DNA from: Rhizoclosmatium globosum
Taxonomy: Eukaryota > Chytridiomycota > Chytridiomycetes > Chytridiales > Chytriomycetaceae
Assembly (NCBI GenBank): GCA_002104985.1
Contig: MCGO01000315.1
Coordinates: 1-34,393 of the forward strand
Reading direction: 5' to 3'
DNA length: 34,393 nt
Part shown: positions 1-11,900 of the stretch, piece by piece
Layout of the letters: each line of letters opens with the position of its first letter
How positions within the stretch are numbered: the first letter of the stretch is position 1
Program-made: the position numbers and the translations under genes
The notes under the pieces: generated by a model
What the model was told of the DNA's origin: nothing
Databases searched by the model: none
Seen by the model: the letters and a program-made list of their open reading frames with translations, nothing else

Positions 1-588
1 TTGAACGTCTCCAAATCATCATCAGCCCTCTTTGTCAGCACTCCCCAGTCACATCATCCCTGCCAGCTACTTTCGGCGGATTAAACGACAAGTTGTAAGT
101 GCGCCCACTCGGCGCATGGATCCACCTGTCCTCGATCCGTTGAAGAATGACTTCCTGAGGCACGGCCAGGTTCACCACGGCATCGGTCCCACGCCCTGCA
201 TCTTTGAGGGCTGTGCAGAGCCATTGTGCCTGAGAAACAGTTCGAGGGAATCCATCAAGGAGGAGGTTCTTTCCTTTCGTCTGTTTGAATTCGGAGTGCA
301 GGATTTCTTGGACGATTGAATCGGAGACGAGGGAGCCGCTTGCGAGAATTGATTTGACGTGTTTTCCGATTGTTGTTTCTGTGCATTTGTTTGAGTGTTT
401 TGAGGGGGGGAGGGTGGGATGTCCCTAAGTGGGTACTAGGTGGGTACTAGGGCAGGTACCTTGATGCACGTGCTTTCGGAGGAGGTCCCCGCTTGAGAGA
501 ATGTATGTGTCAAAGTGCTGCGAGAAGCGCTTGGCAAGTGTTCCTTTGCCGGAGCCAGGAGCCCCAAAGAAGACAGCGTTCGTCCCAT
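1..588 (-). CDS. Adenylate kinase, AK3-like (GTP:AMP phosphotransferase type), 3' end outside window
   Basis: Transfers phosphate from a nucleoside triphosphate to AMP; the AK3 branch is usually mitochondrial. Seen: exon 1 (588-460) encodes a P-loop GAPGSGKGT and the NMP-binding segment SSGDLLRKH. An 81-base intron (459-379, GTACCT..CACAG) follows. Exon 2 (378-1) encodes LLLDGFPRT, the LID motif [13 protein letters not shown] and [15 protein letters not shown]. Two single-base gaps break the frame: one just after the ATG at 588-586, where the P-loop frame otherwise has no start, and one near 42, after DDVTGE, where the family sequence resumes one base out of register. With one base restored in exon 1 its length gives the phase that matches the splice junction, so I read both as sequence errors. 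The C-terminal third lies beyond position 1. The family is clear; the subcellular assignment is inference. Confidence 0.85.
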
Positions 589-749
589 TTTAAACCGAGT
601 TTTTGGAAGCAGTAAACTAGATTTATCATAAGTAACTAGTAATTCTTAAAATACATGGATTGTCTCGTTCATTGTTACCTTATTTCGCATCCCTTTCTAT
701 TCGCATTCTTAGAAGGTTTTGTGTTTAATAATCAGGTTCCAACCAAACA

Positions 750-2813
750 ATGCCCAAGCCGCATCCCTGTTCAAGATGCCGCCAACTCCGGCGCAAATGT
801 CTTCCGACTCCTACCGGGAAATGTGAACGATGCATTCGACTGGATGTGAAAGCGAGTGTGTTTATGAGGATCGAAGTGTCAAAGCTGCCTGTGTTCGCTG
901 TCACTTTGGCCATCGAAAGTGCGTGTTTGATCGGGATCCGACAACGTGCGATCGCTGCTTTCAAATGGGCGTTGACTGCGAACCTTTTGGATTGGGTGTT
1001 GACAAGATCAATGTCGTTCCATCAGAGGCTGATCCGGCTCTACAGTTGCCCCTCAACGTAGTCATGTTTACAACTGAATCTTTATTGTTGATGGATACTG
1101 AATTAGGCGCAAACGGAAAGGATTCTATCGTGGTGACTAATGAGAGTCAGTTCAACCAACTCTTGAAACAATGTTTACTCAACATGGAAGCCCCTTTACA
1201 AAGTTATATCAATGAAGATATGGAAGTGGAAGATCCGGATCTCATACCAACACTTGAAGATTGGATGATTGTCTTTCAATATTGGGTGCGCAAGGGACAC
1301 CTTCGTTCTCCCGATTATGACGCAGAGAATATGCTGTACAATTATAACCAAAAGTCTCCTGTGCTGAGGTACTAGCTATTACTAGTTTGATAGTGATGAA
1401 TCTTACCTCTGGATCTCGAAACAGATTAATTCTCTGCTGTATGGCATTGAAAGTAACCACCAACGATGATGAGCAATGTGCAACGTATTATAATAGAGCT
1501 AGAAAAGCTCTCCTTCGCTCAGACTTACACCCGTCTCTCGATTTAATCCTTGCATACAACTGTATCTACGATCATGGGCGAGCAACATCCCAAGTTTTGA
1601 TTAGTGAACAGTTTCTGCGCCGTTCAATTGAAATGGTTATTGAATTGAAACTAGACGTTGATCCTGACGATTGCCCTTGGCTCAGTCATTTGACTCCACG
1701 TGAGAAGGAGGAACGTCGACGTTTCTTTTGGTCTTCGTACGATTTATACGCGTGGCAGTTGTCTGTTTCTCCTTTTCCTTTGGTTCTGAACATCTCTGGA
1801 AGTGGTGTCAAGCCTCCTCGACAAGTGTATGACCCACATCCAGTCTTTGACGAAGCTCACGCATACAAGGAACGATGTGAGCAGAAAGTTGTGCTTGGAT
1901 CCATCAAGAATCATTATTCAATACCTCCATCCTCGATATACCACATTCTTTCCTCTGAGAGAGCAACATCCCTCAAACAACAACTGCACTTCGTCCAATC
2001 ATCATTTCAATCAGGCTACATCCTCCACTTTGACAACCCAAAACTCATCACCCCACAAGACGAAATCCGCCTCATTGCCCAAATATCCAACGTGAAATTC
2101 CATCTCTGGTTCTACGCCATGAACATGATCTTCCATATTGCTCGATCCGCATTATACCGTCCAATCATGTACCTCTCCGCGCTTCCAAGCTGCTCACCAA
2201 TATACCTCAGCTCCGAAAACCAATCCATAATCATACATGCAACAAACCAATGCCTCGAATCCGCGTGGCGCATGTCCTCGCTATGGGTATTCTTTGACTA
2301 CATGGAAAGTGAGGAAGGCCGAGCACGTATCCCAAAAGAAGAACATGACTTTTATTTCGTGAATTTCCAGCCGTTGCAAGTCTTGAACTTTGTATCGTGT
2401 TTTGGTTTGTTTTGTGTCGGATGGATCCGATGTGGATTCGGGTGATGGGGTTGGAGGAGTGGGGATGTGGTGTTGCTGTGTCGCGGATGAAGGCAATTGT
2501 TGCAGGGTTGCGTGTATATGGTGCACAGGCAAGTGCTGGAAGTCCTATCATAGCTGCTATTGATGCCATGATTGAGGAGATGGAGCAGGTGGTTAGGACA
2601 GGGTTTCAGCCTCGTGCGTTTTGGTTGAGTGATGTAGACGTGTTGGAGTTGGGGATGTCGGCTGTTTCAATAGGAACAAATAGGAGGGAGGATGCTGTTC
2701 TTCATGAGCCATATTGTTTTATGGGGTTGCTTGGATTTGAGATTGGGGATCGGTTTCGGTGGAAGGGACGGAGTGAGGATTCTTGGAGGCTGTTTTGGAA
2801 ATTGCATTCTTAA
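750..2813 (+). CDS. Zn2Cys6 transcription factor with two tandem zinc clusters (TF1)
   Basis: Predicted fungal DNA-binding regulator of unknown target. Near the N terminus there are two zinc clusters in a row. The first starts CSRCRQLRRKC and continues CERC..; the second starts CVRCHFGHRKC and continues CDRC...C. A long helical region follows, resembling the fungal transcription factor middle homology region, with ERRRFFWSSYDL near its middle. One intron is seen at 1369-1424 (GTACTA..AACAG). Two single-base losses break the frame: near 841, between the two halves of the first cluster, and near 2383, where the paralogues TF2 and the 15 kb copy keep TTTGAA. With these allowed for, the exons are 620 and 1390 bases and the product is about 669 residues, close to TF2. 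The start at 750 lies just before the first cluster. It diverges from the adenylate kinase gene across about 160 bases that must hold both promoters. Confidence 0.85.
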
Positions 2814-2900
2814 GATTTGGATCACAACTGAGTTTATAAATTGTTCTTTTGCCATTACGCTATTTTATTAGATTATTTATTTAGAGAAAAGATAAAATTG

Positions 2901-2984
2901 CCTCAATGTTGTCTCTGTCTTTTCATTGAATGTAACTCTCAAATGAATGTACCATGTGAGAAATGTACCCAACAAGGTATCCAA
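2901..2984 (+). pseudogene. Relic of a zinc-cluster motif touching the satellite edge
   Basis: Shortly after the TF1 stop, the plus strand reads ECNSQMNVPCEKCTQQGIQ. This aligns without gaps to the first zinc cluster of TF2 (KCVPRLNAPCERCSRLGIE): the cysteines, the N, P and E, and the final G-I match, and several other positions are conservative. Upstream, one more cysteine (C4 of the cluster) also aligns, but the first is lost. The resemblance stops where satellite-like sequence begins. TF1 itself ended at 2813, so this would be a separate, much older partial copy. The motif is short and this is inference from alignment by eye. Confidence 0.4.
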
Positions 2985-5900
2985 ATTTGGGCAATCTTTC
3001 AAATTGCTTTGACTCGGCCCTAAAAGGCCTAGTTCTCTTGTGACGCCATTAACAATTGGAAAACCTGCAAACTCTAATTTCTAAGAAAAGTGCACCTATC
3101 TCTCCAAGAAAGAAGACTCCAAGAAGCAGATTTGGACAATCTTTCAAATTGCTCTGACTTGGCCCTGAAAAGGCCAGGTCCAGTTTCGGAACCATTGACA
3201 CTGTAAGACACTTCAAACTTGATTTTCTAAGCAAAGTGCACGTATCTCTCCAAGAAAGAAGACTCCAAGAAGCAGATTTGGACAATCTTTCGAATTGCTT
3301 TGACTTGGCCCTGAAAAGGCCAGGTCCAGTTTCGGAACCATTGACACTGTAAGACACTTCAAACTTGATTTTCTAAGCAAAGTGCACGTATCTCTCCAAG
3401 AAAGAAGACTCCAAGAAGCAGATTTGGACAATCTTTCGAATTGCTTTGACAAGGCCCTAAAAGGCCTAGTTCTCTTGTGACGCCAATAACAATGGGAAAA
3501 CCTGCAAACTCTTTTTTCTAAGCAAAGTGCACCTATCTCTCCAAGAAGGAAGACTACAAGAAGCAGATTTGGACAATCTTTCAAATTGCTTTGACTAGGC
3601 CCTAAAAGGCCTAGTTCTCTTGTGACGCCAATAACAATGGGAAAACCTGCAAACTCTTTTTTCTAAGCAAAGTGCACCTATCTCTCCAAGAAGGAAGACT
3701 ACAAGAAGCAGATTTGGACAATCTTTCAAATTGCTTTGACTAGGCCCTAAAAGGCCTAGTTCTCTTGTGACGCCAATAACAATGGGAAAACCTGCAAACT
3801 CTTTTTTCTAAGCAAAGTGCACCTATCTCTCCAAGAAGGAAGACTACAAGAAGCAGATTTGGACAATCTTTCAAATTGCTCTGACTTGGCCCTAAAAGGC
3901 CTAGTTCTCTTGTGACGCCAATAACAATGGGAAAACCTGCAAACTCTTTTTCTAAGCAAAGTGCACCTATCTCTCCAAGAAAGAAGACTCCAAGAAGCAG
4001 ATTTGGACAATCTTTCAAATTGCTTTGACTAGGCCCTAAAAGGCCTAGTTCTCTTGTGACGCCAATAACAATGGGAAAACCTGCAAACTCTTTTTTCTAA
4101 GCAAAGTGCACCTATCTCTCCAAGATGAAAGACTCCAAGAAGCAGATTTGGACAATCTTTCAAATTGCTCTGACTTGGCCCTAAAAGGCCTAGTTCTCTT
4201 GTGACGCCAATAACAATGGGAAAACCTGCAAACTCTTTTTTCTAAGCAAAGTGCACCTATCTCTCCAAGAAAGAAGACTCCAAGAAGCAGATTTGGACAA
4301 TCTTTCGAATTGCTTTGACAAGGCCCTAAAAGGCCTAGTTCTCTTGTGACGCCAATAACAATGGGAAAACCTGCAAACTCTTTTTTCTAAGCAAAGTGCA
4401 CCTATCTCTCCAAGAAAGAAGACTCCAAGAAGCAGATTTGGACAATCTTTCAAATTGCTTTGACTAGGCCCTAAAAGGCCTAGTTCTCTTGTGACGCCAA
4501 TAACAATGGGAAAACCTGCAAACTCTTTTTTCTAAGCAAAGTGCACCTATCTCTCCAAGATGAAAGACTCCAAGAAGCAGATTTGGACAATCTTTCAAAT
4601 TGCTCTGACTTGGCCCTAAAAGGCCTAGTTCTCTTGTGACGCCAATAACAATGGGAAAACCTGCAAACTCTTTTTTCTAAGCAAAGTGCACCTATCTCTC
4701 CAAGAAAGAAGACTCCAAGAAGCAGATTTGGACAATCTTTCGAATTGCTTTGACTAGGCCCTAAAAGGCCTAGTTCTCTTGTGACGCCAATAACAATGGG
4801 AAAACCTGCAAACTCTTTTTTCTAAGCAAAGTGCACCTATCTCTCCAAGAAGGAAGACTACAAGAAGCAGATTTGGACAATCTTTCAAATTGCTTTGACT
4901 AGGCCCTAAAAGGCCTAGTTCTCTTGTGACGCCAATAACAATGGGAAAACCTGCAAACTCTTTTTTCTAAGCAAAGTGCACCTATCTCTCCAAGAAGGAA
5001 GACTACAAGAAGCAGATTTGGACAATCTTTCAAATTGCTTTGACTAGGCCCTAAAAGGCCTAGTTCTCTTGTGACGCCAATAACAATGGGAAAACCTGCA
5101 AACTCTTTTTTCTAAGCAAAGTGCACCTATCTCTCCAAGATGAAAGACTCCAAGAAGCAGATTTGGACAATCTTTCAAATTGCTCTGACTTGGCCCTAAA
5201 AGGCCTAGTTCTCTTGTGACGCCAATAACAATGGGAAAACCTGCAAACTCTTTTTTCTAAGCAAAGTGCACCTATCTCTCCAAGAAAGAAGACTACAAGA
5301 AGCAGATTTGGACAATCTTTCGAATTGCTTTGACAAGGCCCTAAAAGGCCTAGTTCTCTTGTGACGCCAATAACAATGGGAAAACCTGCAAACTCTTTTT
5401 TCTAAGCAAAGTGCACCTATCTCTCCAAGACGAAAGACTCCAAGAAGCAGATTTGGACAATCTTTCAAATTGCTTTGACTAGGCCCTAAAAGGCCAGGTC
5501 CAGTTTCGGAACCATTGACACTGTAAGACACTTCAAACTTGATTTTCTAAGCAAAGTGCACGTATCTCTCCAAGAAAGAAGACTCCAAGAAGCAGATTTG
5601 GACAATCTTTCAAATTGCACTGACTTGGCCCTGAAAAGGCCAGGTCCAGTTTCGGAACCATTGACACTGTAAGACACTTCAAACTTGATTTTCTAAGCAA
5701 AGTGCACGTATCTCTCCAAGAAGAAGACTCCAAGAAGCAGATTTGGACAATCTTTCAAATTGCTTTGACTAGGCCCTAAAAGGCCTAGTTCTCTTGTGAC
5801 GCCAATAACAATGGGAAAACCTGCAAACTCTTTTTTCTAAGCAAAGTGCACCTATCTCTCCAAGATGAAAGACTCCAAGAAGCAGATTTGGACAATCTTT

Positions 5901-8900
5901 CAAATTGCTCTGACTTGGCCCTGAAAAGGCCAGGTCCAGTTTCGGAACCATTGACACTGTAAGACACTTCAAACTTGATTTTCTAAGCAAAGTGCACGTA
6001 TCTCTCCAAGAAAGAAGACTCCAAGAAGCAGATTTGGACAATCTTTCGAATTGCTTTGACTTGGCCCTGAAAAGGCCAGGTCCAGTTTCGGAACCATTGA
6101 CACTGTAAGACACTTCAAACTTGATTTTCTAAGCAAAGTGCACGTATCTCTCCAAGAAAGAAGACTCCAAGAAGCAGATTTGGACAATCTTTCGAATTGC
6201 TTTGACAAGGCCCTAAAAGGCCTAGTTCTCTTGTGACGCCAATAACAATGGGAAAACCTGCAAACTCTTTTTTCTAAGCAAAGTGCACCTATCTCTCCAA
6301 GAAGGAAGACTACAAGAAGCAGATTTGGACAATCTTTCAAATTGCTTTGACTAGGCCCTAAAAGGCCTAGTTCTCTTGTGACGCCAATAACAATGGGAAA
6401 ACCTGCAAACTCTTTTTTCTAAGCAAAGTGCACCTATCTCTCCAAGAAAGAAGACTACAAGAAGCAGATTTGGACAATCTTTCGAATTGCTTTGACAAGG
6501 CCCTAAAAGGCCTAGTTCTCTTGTGACGCCAATAACAATGGGAAAACCTGCAAACTCTTTTTTCTAAGCAAAGTGCACCTATCTCTCCAAGACGAAAGAC
6601 TCCAAGAAGCAGATTTGGACAATCTTTCAAATTGCTTTGACTAGGCCCTAAAAGGCCAGGTCCAGTTTCGGAACCATTGACACTGTAAGACACTTCAAAC
6701 TTGATTTTCTAAGCAAAGTGCACGTATCTCTCCAAGAAAGAAGACTCCAAGAAGCAGATTTGGACAATCTTTCAAATTGCACTGACTTGGCCCTGAAAAG
6801 GCCAGGTCCAGTTTCGGAACCATTGACACTGTAAGACACTTCAAACTTGATTTTCTAAGCAAAGTGCACGTATCTCTCCAAGAAAGAAGACTCCAAGAAG
6901 CAGATTTGGACAATCTTTCAAATTGCTTTGACTAGGCCCTAAAAGGCCTAGTTCTCTTGTGACGCCAATAACAATGGGAAAACCTGCAAACTCTTTTTTC
7001 TAAGCAAAGTGCACCTATCTCTCCAAGAAGGAAGACTACAAGAAGCAGATTTGGACAATCTTTCAAATTGCTTTGACTAGGCCCTAAAAGGCCTAGTTCT
7101 CTTGTGACGCCAATAACAATGGGAAAACCTGCAAACTCTTCTTTCTAAGCAAAGTGCACCTATCTCTCCAAGATGAAAGACTCCAAGAAGCAGATTTGGA
7201 CAATCTTTCAAATTGCTTTGACTAGGCCCTAAAAGGCCTAGTTCTCTTGTGATGCCAATAACAATGGGAAAACCTGCAAACTCTTTTTTCTAAGCAAAGT
7301 GCACCTATCTCTCCAAGATGAAAGACTCCAAGAAGCAGATTTGGACAATCTTTCAAATTGCTCTGACTTGGCCCTGAAAAGGCCAGGTCCAGTTTCGGAA
7401 CCATTGACACTGTAAGACACTTCAAACTTGATTTTCTAAGCAAAGTGCACGTATCTCTCCAAGAAAGAAGACTCCAAGAAGCAGATTTGGACAATCTTTC
7501 AAATTGCTTTGACTAGGCCCTAAAAGGCCTAGTTCTCTTGTGACGCCAATAACAATGGGAAAACCTGCAAACTCTTTTTTCTAAGCAAAGTGCACCTATC
7601 TCTCCAAGAAGGAAGACTACAAGAAGCAGATTTGGACAATCTTTCAAATTGCTTTGACTAGGCCCTAAAAGGCCTAGTTCTCTTGTGACGCCAATAACAA
7701 TGGGAAAACCTGCAAACTCTTTTTTCTAAGCAAAGTGCACCTATCTCTCCAAGATGAAAGACTCCAAGAAGCAGATTTGGACAATCTTTCAAATTGCTCT
7801 GACTTGGCCCTAAAAGGCCTAGTTCTCTTGTGACGCCAATAACAATGGGAAAACCTGCAAACTCTTTTTTCTAAGCAAAGTGCACCTATCTCTCCAAGAA
7901 AGAAGACTACAAGAAGCAGATTTGGACAATCTTTCGAATTGCTTTGACAAGGCCCTAAAAGGCCTAGTTCTCTTGTGACGCCAATAACAATGGGAAAACC
8001 TGCAAACTCTTTTTTCTAAGCAAAGTGCACCTATCTCTCCAAGACGAAAGACTCCAAGAAGCAGATTTGGACAATCTTTCAAATTCCTTTGACTAGGCCC
8101 TAAAAGGCCAGGTCCAGTTTCGGAACCATTGACACTGTAAGACACTTCAAACTTGATTTTCTAAGCAAAGTGCACGTATCTCTCCAAGAAAGAAGACTCC
8201 AAGAAGCAGATTTGGACAATCTTTCAAATTGCACTGACTTGGCCCTGAAAAGGCCAGGTCCAGTTTCGGAACCATTGACACTGTAAGACACTTCAAACTT
8301 GATTTTCTAAGCAAAGTGCACGTATCTCTCCAAGAAAGAAGACTCCAAGAAGCAGATTTGGACAATCTTTCAAATTGCTTTGACTAGGCCCTAAAAGGCC
8401 TAGTTCTCTTGTGACGCCAATAACAATGGGAAAACCTGCAAACTCTTTTTTCTAAGCAAAGTGCACCTATCTCTCCAAGAAGGAAGACTACAAGAAGCAG
8501 ATTTGGACAATCTTTCAAATTGCTTTGACTAGGCCCTAAAAGGCCTAGTTCTCTTGTGACGCCAATAACAATGGGAAAACCTGCAAACTCTTCTTTCTAA
8601 GCAAAGTGCACCTATCTCTCCAAGATGAAAGACTCCAAGAAGCAGATTTGGACAATCTTTCAAATTGCTCTGACTTGGCCCTGAAAAGGCCAGGTCCAGT
8701 TTCGGAACCATTGACACTGTAAGACACTTCAAACTTGATTTTCTAAGCAAAGTGCACGTATCTCTCCAAGAAAGAAGACTCCAAGAAGCAGATTTGGACA
8801 ATCTTTCAAATTGCTTTGACTAGGCCCTAAAAGGCCTAGTTCTCTTGTGACGCCAATAACAATGGGAAAACCTGCAAACTTTTTTTTCTAAGCAAAGTGC

Positions 8901-11900
8901 ACCTATCTCTCCAAGATGAAAGACTCCAAGAAGCAGATTTGGACAATCTTTCAAATTGCTCTGACTTGGCCCTAAAAGGCCTAGTTCTCTTGTGACGCCA
9001 ATAACAATGGGAAAACCTGCAAACTCTTTTTTCTAAGCAAAGTGCACCTATCTCTCCAAGATGAAAGACTCCAAGAAGCAGATTTGGACAATCTTTCGAA
9101 TTGCTTTGACAAGGCCCTAAAAGGCCTAGTTCTCTTGTGACGCCAATAACAATGGGAAAACCTGCAAACTCTTTTTTCTAAGCAAAGTGCACCTATCTCT
9201 CCAAGATGAAAGACTCCAAGAAGCAGATTTGGACAATCTTTCAAATTGCTCTGACTTGGCCCTGAAAAGGCCAGGTCCAGTTTCGGAACCATTGACACTG
9301 TAAGACACTTCAAACTTGATTTTCTAAGCAAAGTGCACGTATCTCTCCAAGAAAGAAGACTCCAAGAAGCAGATTTGGACAATCTTTCAAATTGCACTGA
9401 CTTGGCCCTGAAAAGGCCAGGTCCAGTTTCGGAACCATTGACACTGTAAGACACTTCAAACTTGATTTTCTAAGCAAAGTGCACGTATCTCTCCAAGAAA
9501 GAAGACTCCAAGAAGCAGATTTGGACAATCTTTCAAATTGCTTTGACTAGGCCCTAAAAGGCCTAGTTCTCTTGTGACGCCAATAACAATGGGAAAACCT
9601 GCAAACTCTTTTTTCTAAGCAAAGTGCACCTATCTCTCCAAGAAGGAAGACTACAAGAAGCAGATTTGGACAATCTTTCAAATTGCTTTGACTAGGCCCT
9701 AAAAGGCCTAGTTCTCTTGTGACGCCAATAACAATGGGAAAACCTGCAAACTCTTCTTTCTAAGCAAAGTGCACCTATCTCTCCAAGATGAAAGACTCCA
9801 AGAAGCAGATTTGGACAATCTTTCAAATTGCTTTGACTAGGCCCTAAAAGGCCTAGTTCTCTTGTGACGCCAATAACAATGGGAAAACCTGCAAACTTTT
9901 TTTTCTAAGCAAAGTGCACCTATCTCTCCAAGATGAAAGACTCCAAGAAGAAGATTTGGACAATCTTTCAAATTGCTCTGACTTGGCCCTGAAAAGGCCA
10001 GGTCCAGTTTCGGAACCATTGACACTGTAAGACACTTCAAACTTGATTTTCTAAGCAAAGTGCACGTATCTCTCCAAGAAAGAAGACTCCAAGAAGCAGA
10101 TTTGGACAATCTTTCAAATTGCTTTGACAAGGCCCTAAAAGGCCTAGTTCTCTTGTGACGCCAATAACAATGGGAAAACCTGCAAACTCTTTTTTCTAAG
10201 CAAAGTGCACCTATCTCTCCAAGATGAAAGACTCCAAGAAGCAGATTTGGACAATCTTTCAAATTGCTTTGACTAGGCCCTAAAAGGCCTAGTTCTCTTG
10301 TGACGCCAATAACAATGGGAAAACCTGCAAACTCTTTTTTCTAAGCAAAGTGCACCTATCTCTCCAAGATGAAAGACTCCAAGAAGCAGATTTGGACAAT
10401 CTTTCAAATTGCTCTGACTTGGCCCTGAAAAGGCCAGGTCCAGTTTCGGAACCATTGACACTGTAAGACACTTCAAACTTGATTTTCTAAGCAAAGTGCA
10501 CGTATCTCTCCAAGAAAGAAGACTCCAAGAAGCAGATTTGGACAATCTTTCAAATTGCTTTGACTAGGCCCTAAAAGGCCTAGTTCTCTTGTGACGCCAA
10601 TAACAATGGGAAAACCTGCAAACTCTTTTTTCTAAGCAAAGTGCACCTATCTCTCCAAGAAAGAAGACTACAAGAAGCAGATTTGGACAATCTTTCGAAT
10701 TGCTTTGACAAGGCCCTAAAAGGCCTAGTTCTCTTGTGACGCCAATAACAATGGGAAAACCTGCAAACTCTTTTTTCTAAGCAAAGTGCACCTATCTCTC
10801 CAAGAAGGAAGACTACAAGAAGCAGATTTGGACAATCTTTCAAATTGCTTTGACTAGGCCCTAAAAGGCCTAGTTCTCTTGTGACGCCAATAACAATGGG
10901 AAAACCTGCAAACTCTTTTTTCTAAGCAAAGTGCACCTATCTCTCCAAGAAGGAAGACTACAAGAAGCAGATTTGGACAATCTTTCAAATTGCTCTGACT
11001 TGGCCCTAAAAGGCCTAGTTCTCTTGTGACGCCAATAACAATGGGAAAACCTGCAAACTCTTCTTTCTAAGCAAAGTGCACCTATCTCTCCAAGATGAAA
11101 GACTCCAAGAAGCAGATTTGGACAATCTTTCAAATTGCTTTGACTAGGCCCTAAAAGGCCTAGTTCTCTTGTGACGCCAATAACAATGGGAAAACCTGCA
11201 AACTCTTTTTTCTAAGCAAAGTGCACCTATCTCTCCAAGATGAAAGACTCCAAGAAGCAGATTTGGACAATCTTTCAAATTGCTCTGACTTGGCCCTAAA
11301 AGGCCTAGTTCTCTTGTGACGCCAATAACAATGGGAAAACCTGCAAACTCTTTTTTCTAAGCAAAGTGCACCTATCTCTCCAAGAAAGAAGACTACAAGA
11401 AGCAGATTTGGACAATCTTTCGAATTGCTTTGACAAGGCCCTAAAAGGCCTAGTTCTCTTGTGACGCCAATAACAATGGGAAAACCTGCAAACTCTTTTT
11501 TCTAAGCAAAGTGCACCTATCTCTCCAAGACGAAAGACTCCAAGAAGCAGATTTGGACAATCTTTCAAATTGCTTTGACTAGGCCCTAAAAGGCCAGGTC
11601 CAGTTTCGGAACCATTGACACTGTAAGACACTTCAAACTTGATTTTCTAAGCAAAGTGCACGTATCTCTCCAAGAAAGAAGACTCCAAGAAGCAGATTTG
11701 GACAATCTTTCAAATTGCACTGACTTGGCCCTGAAAAGGCCAGGTCCAGTTTCGGAACCATTGACACTGTAAGACACTTCAAACTTGATTTTCTAAGCAA
11801 AGTGCACGTATCTCTCCAAGAAAGAAGACTCCAAGAAGCAGATTTGGACAATCTTTCAAATTGCTTTGACTAGGCCCTAAAAGGCCTAGTTCTCTTGTGA

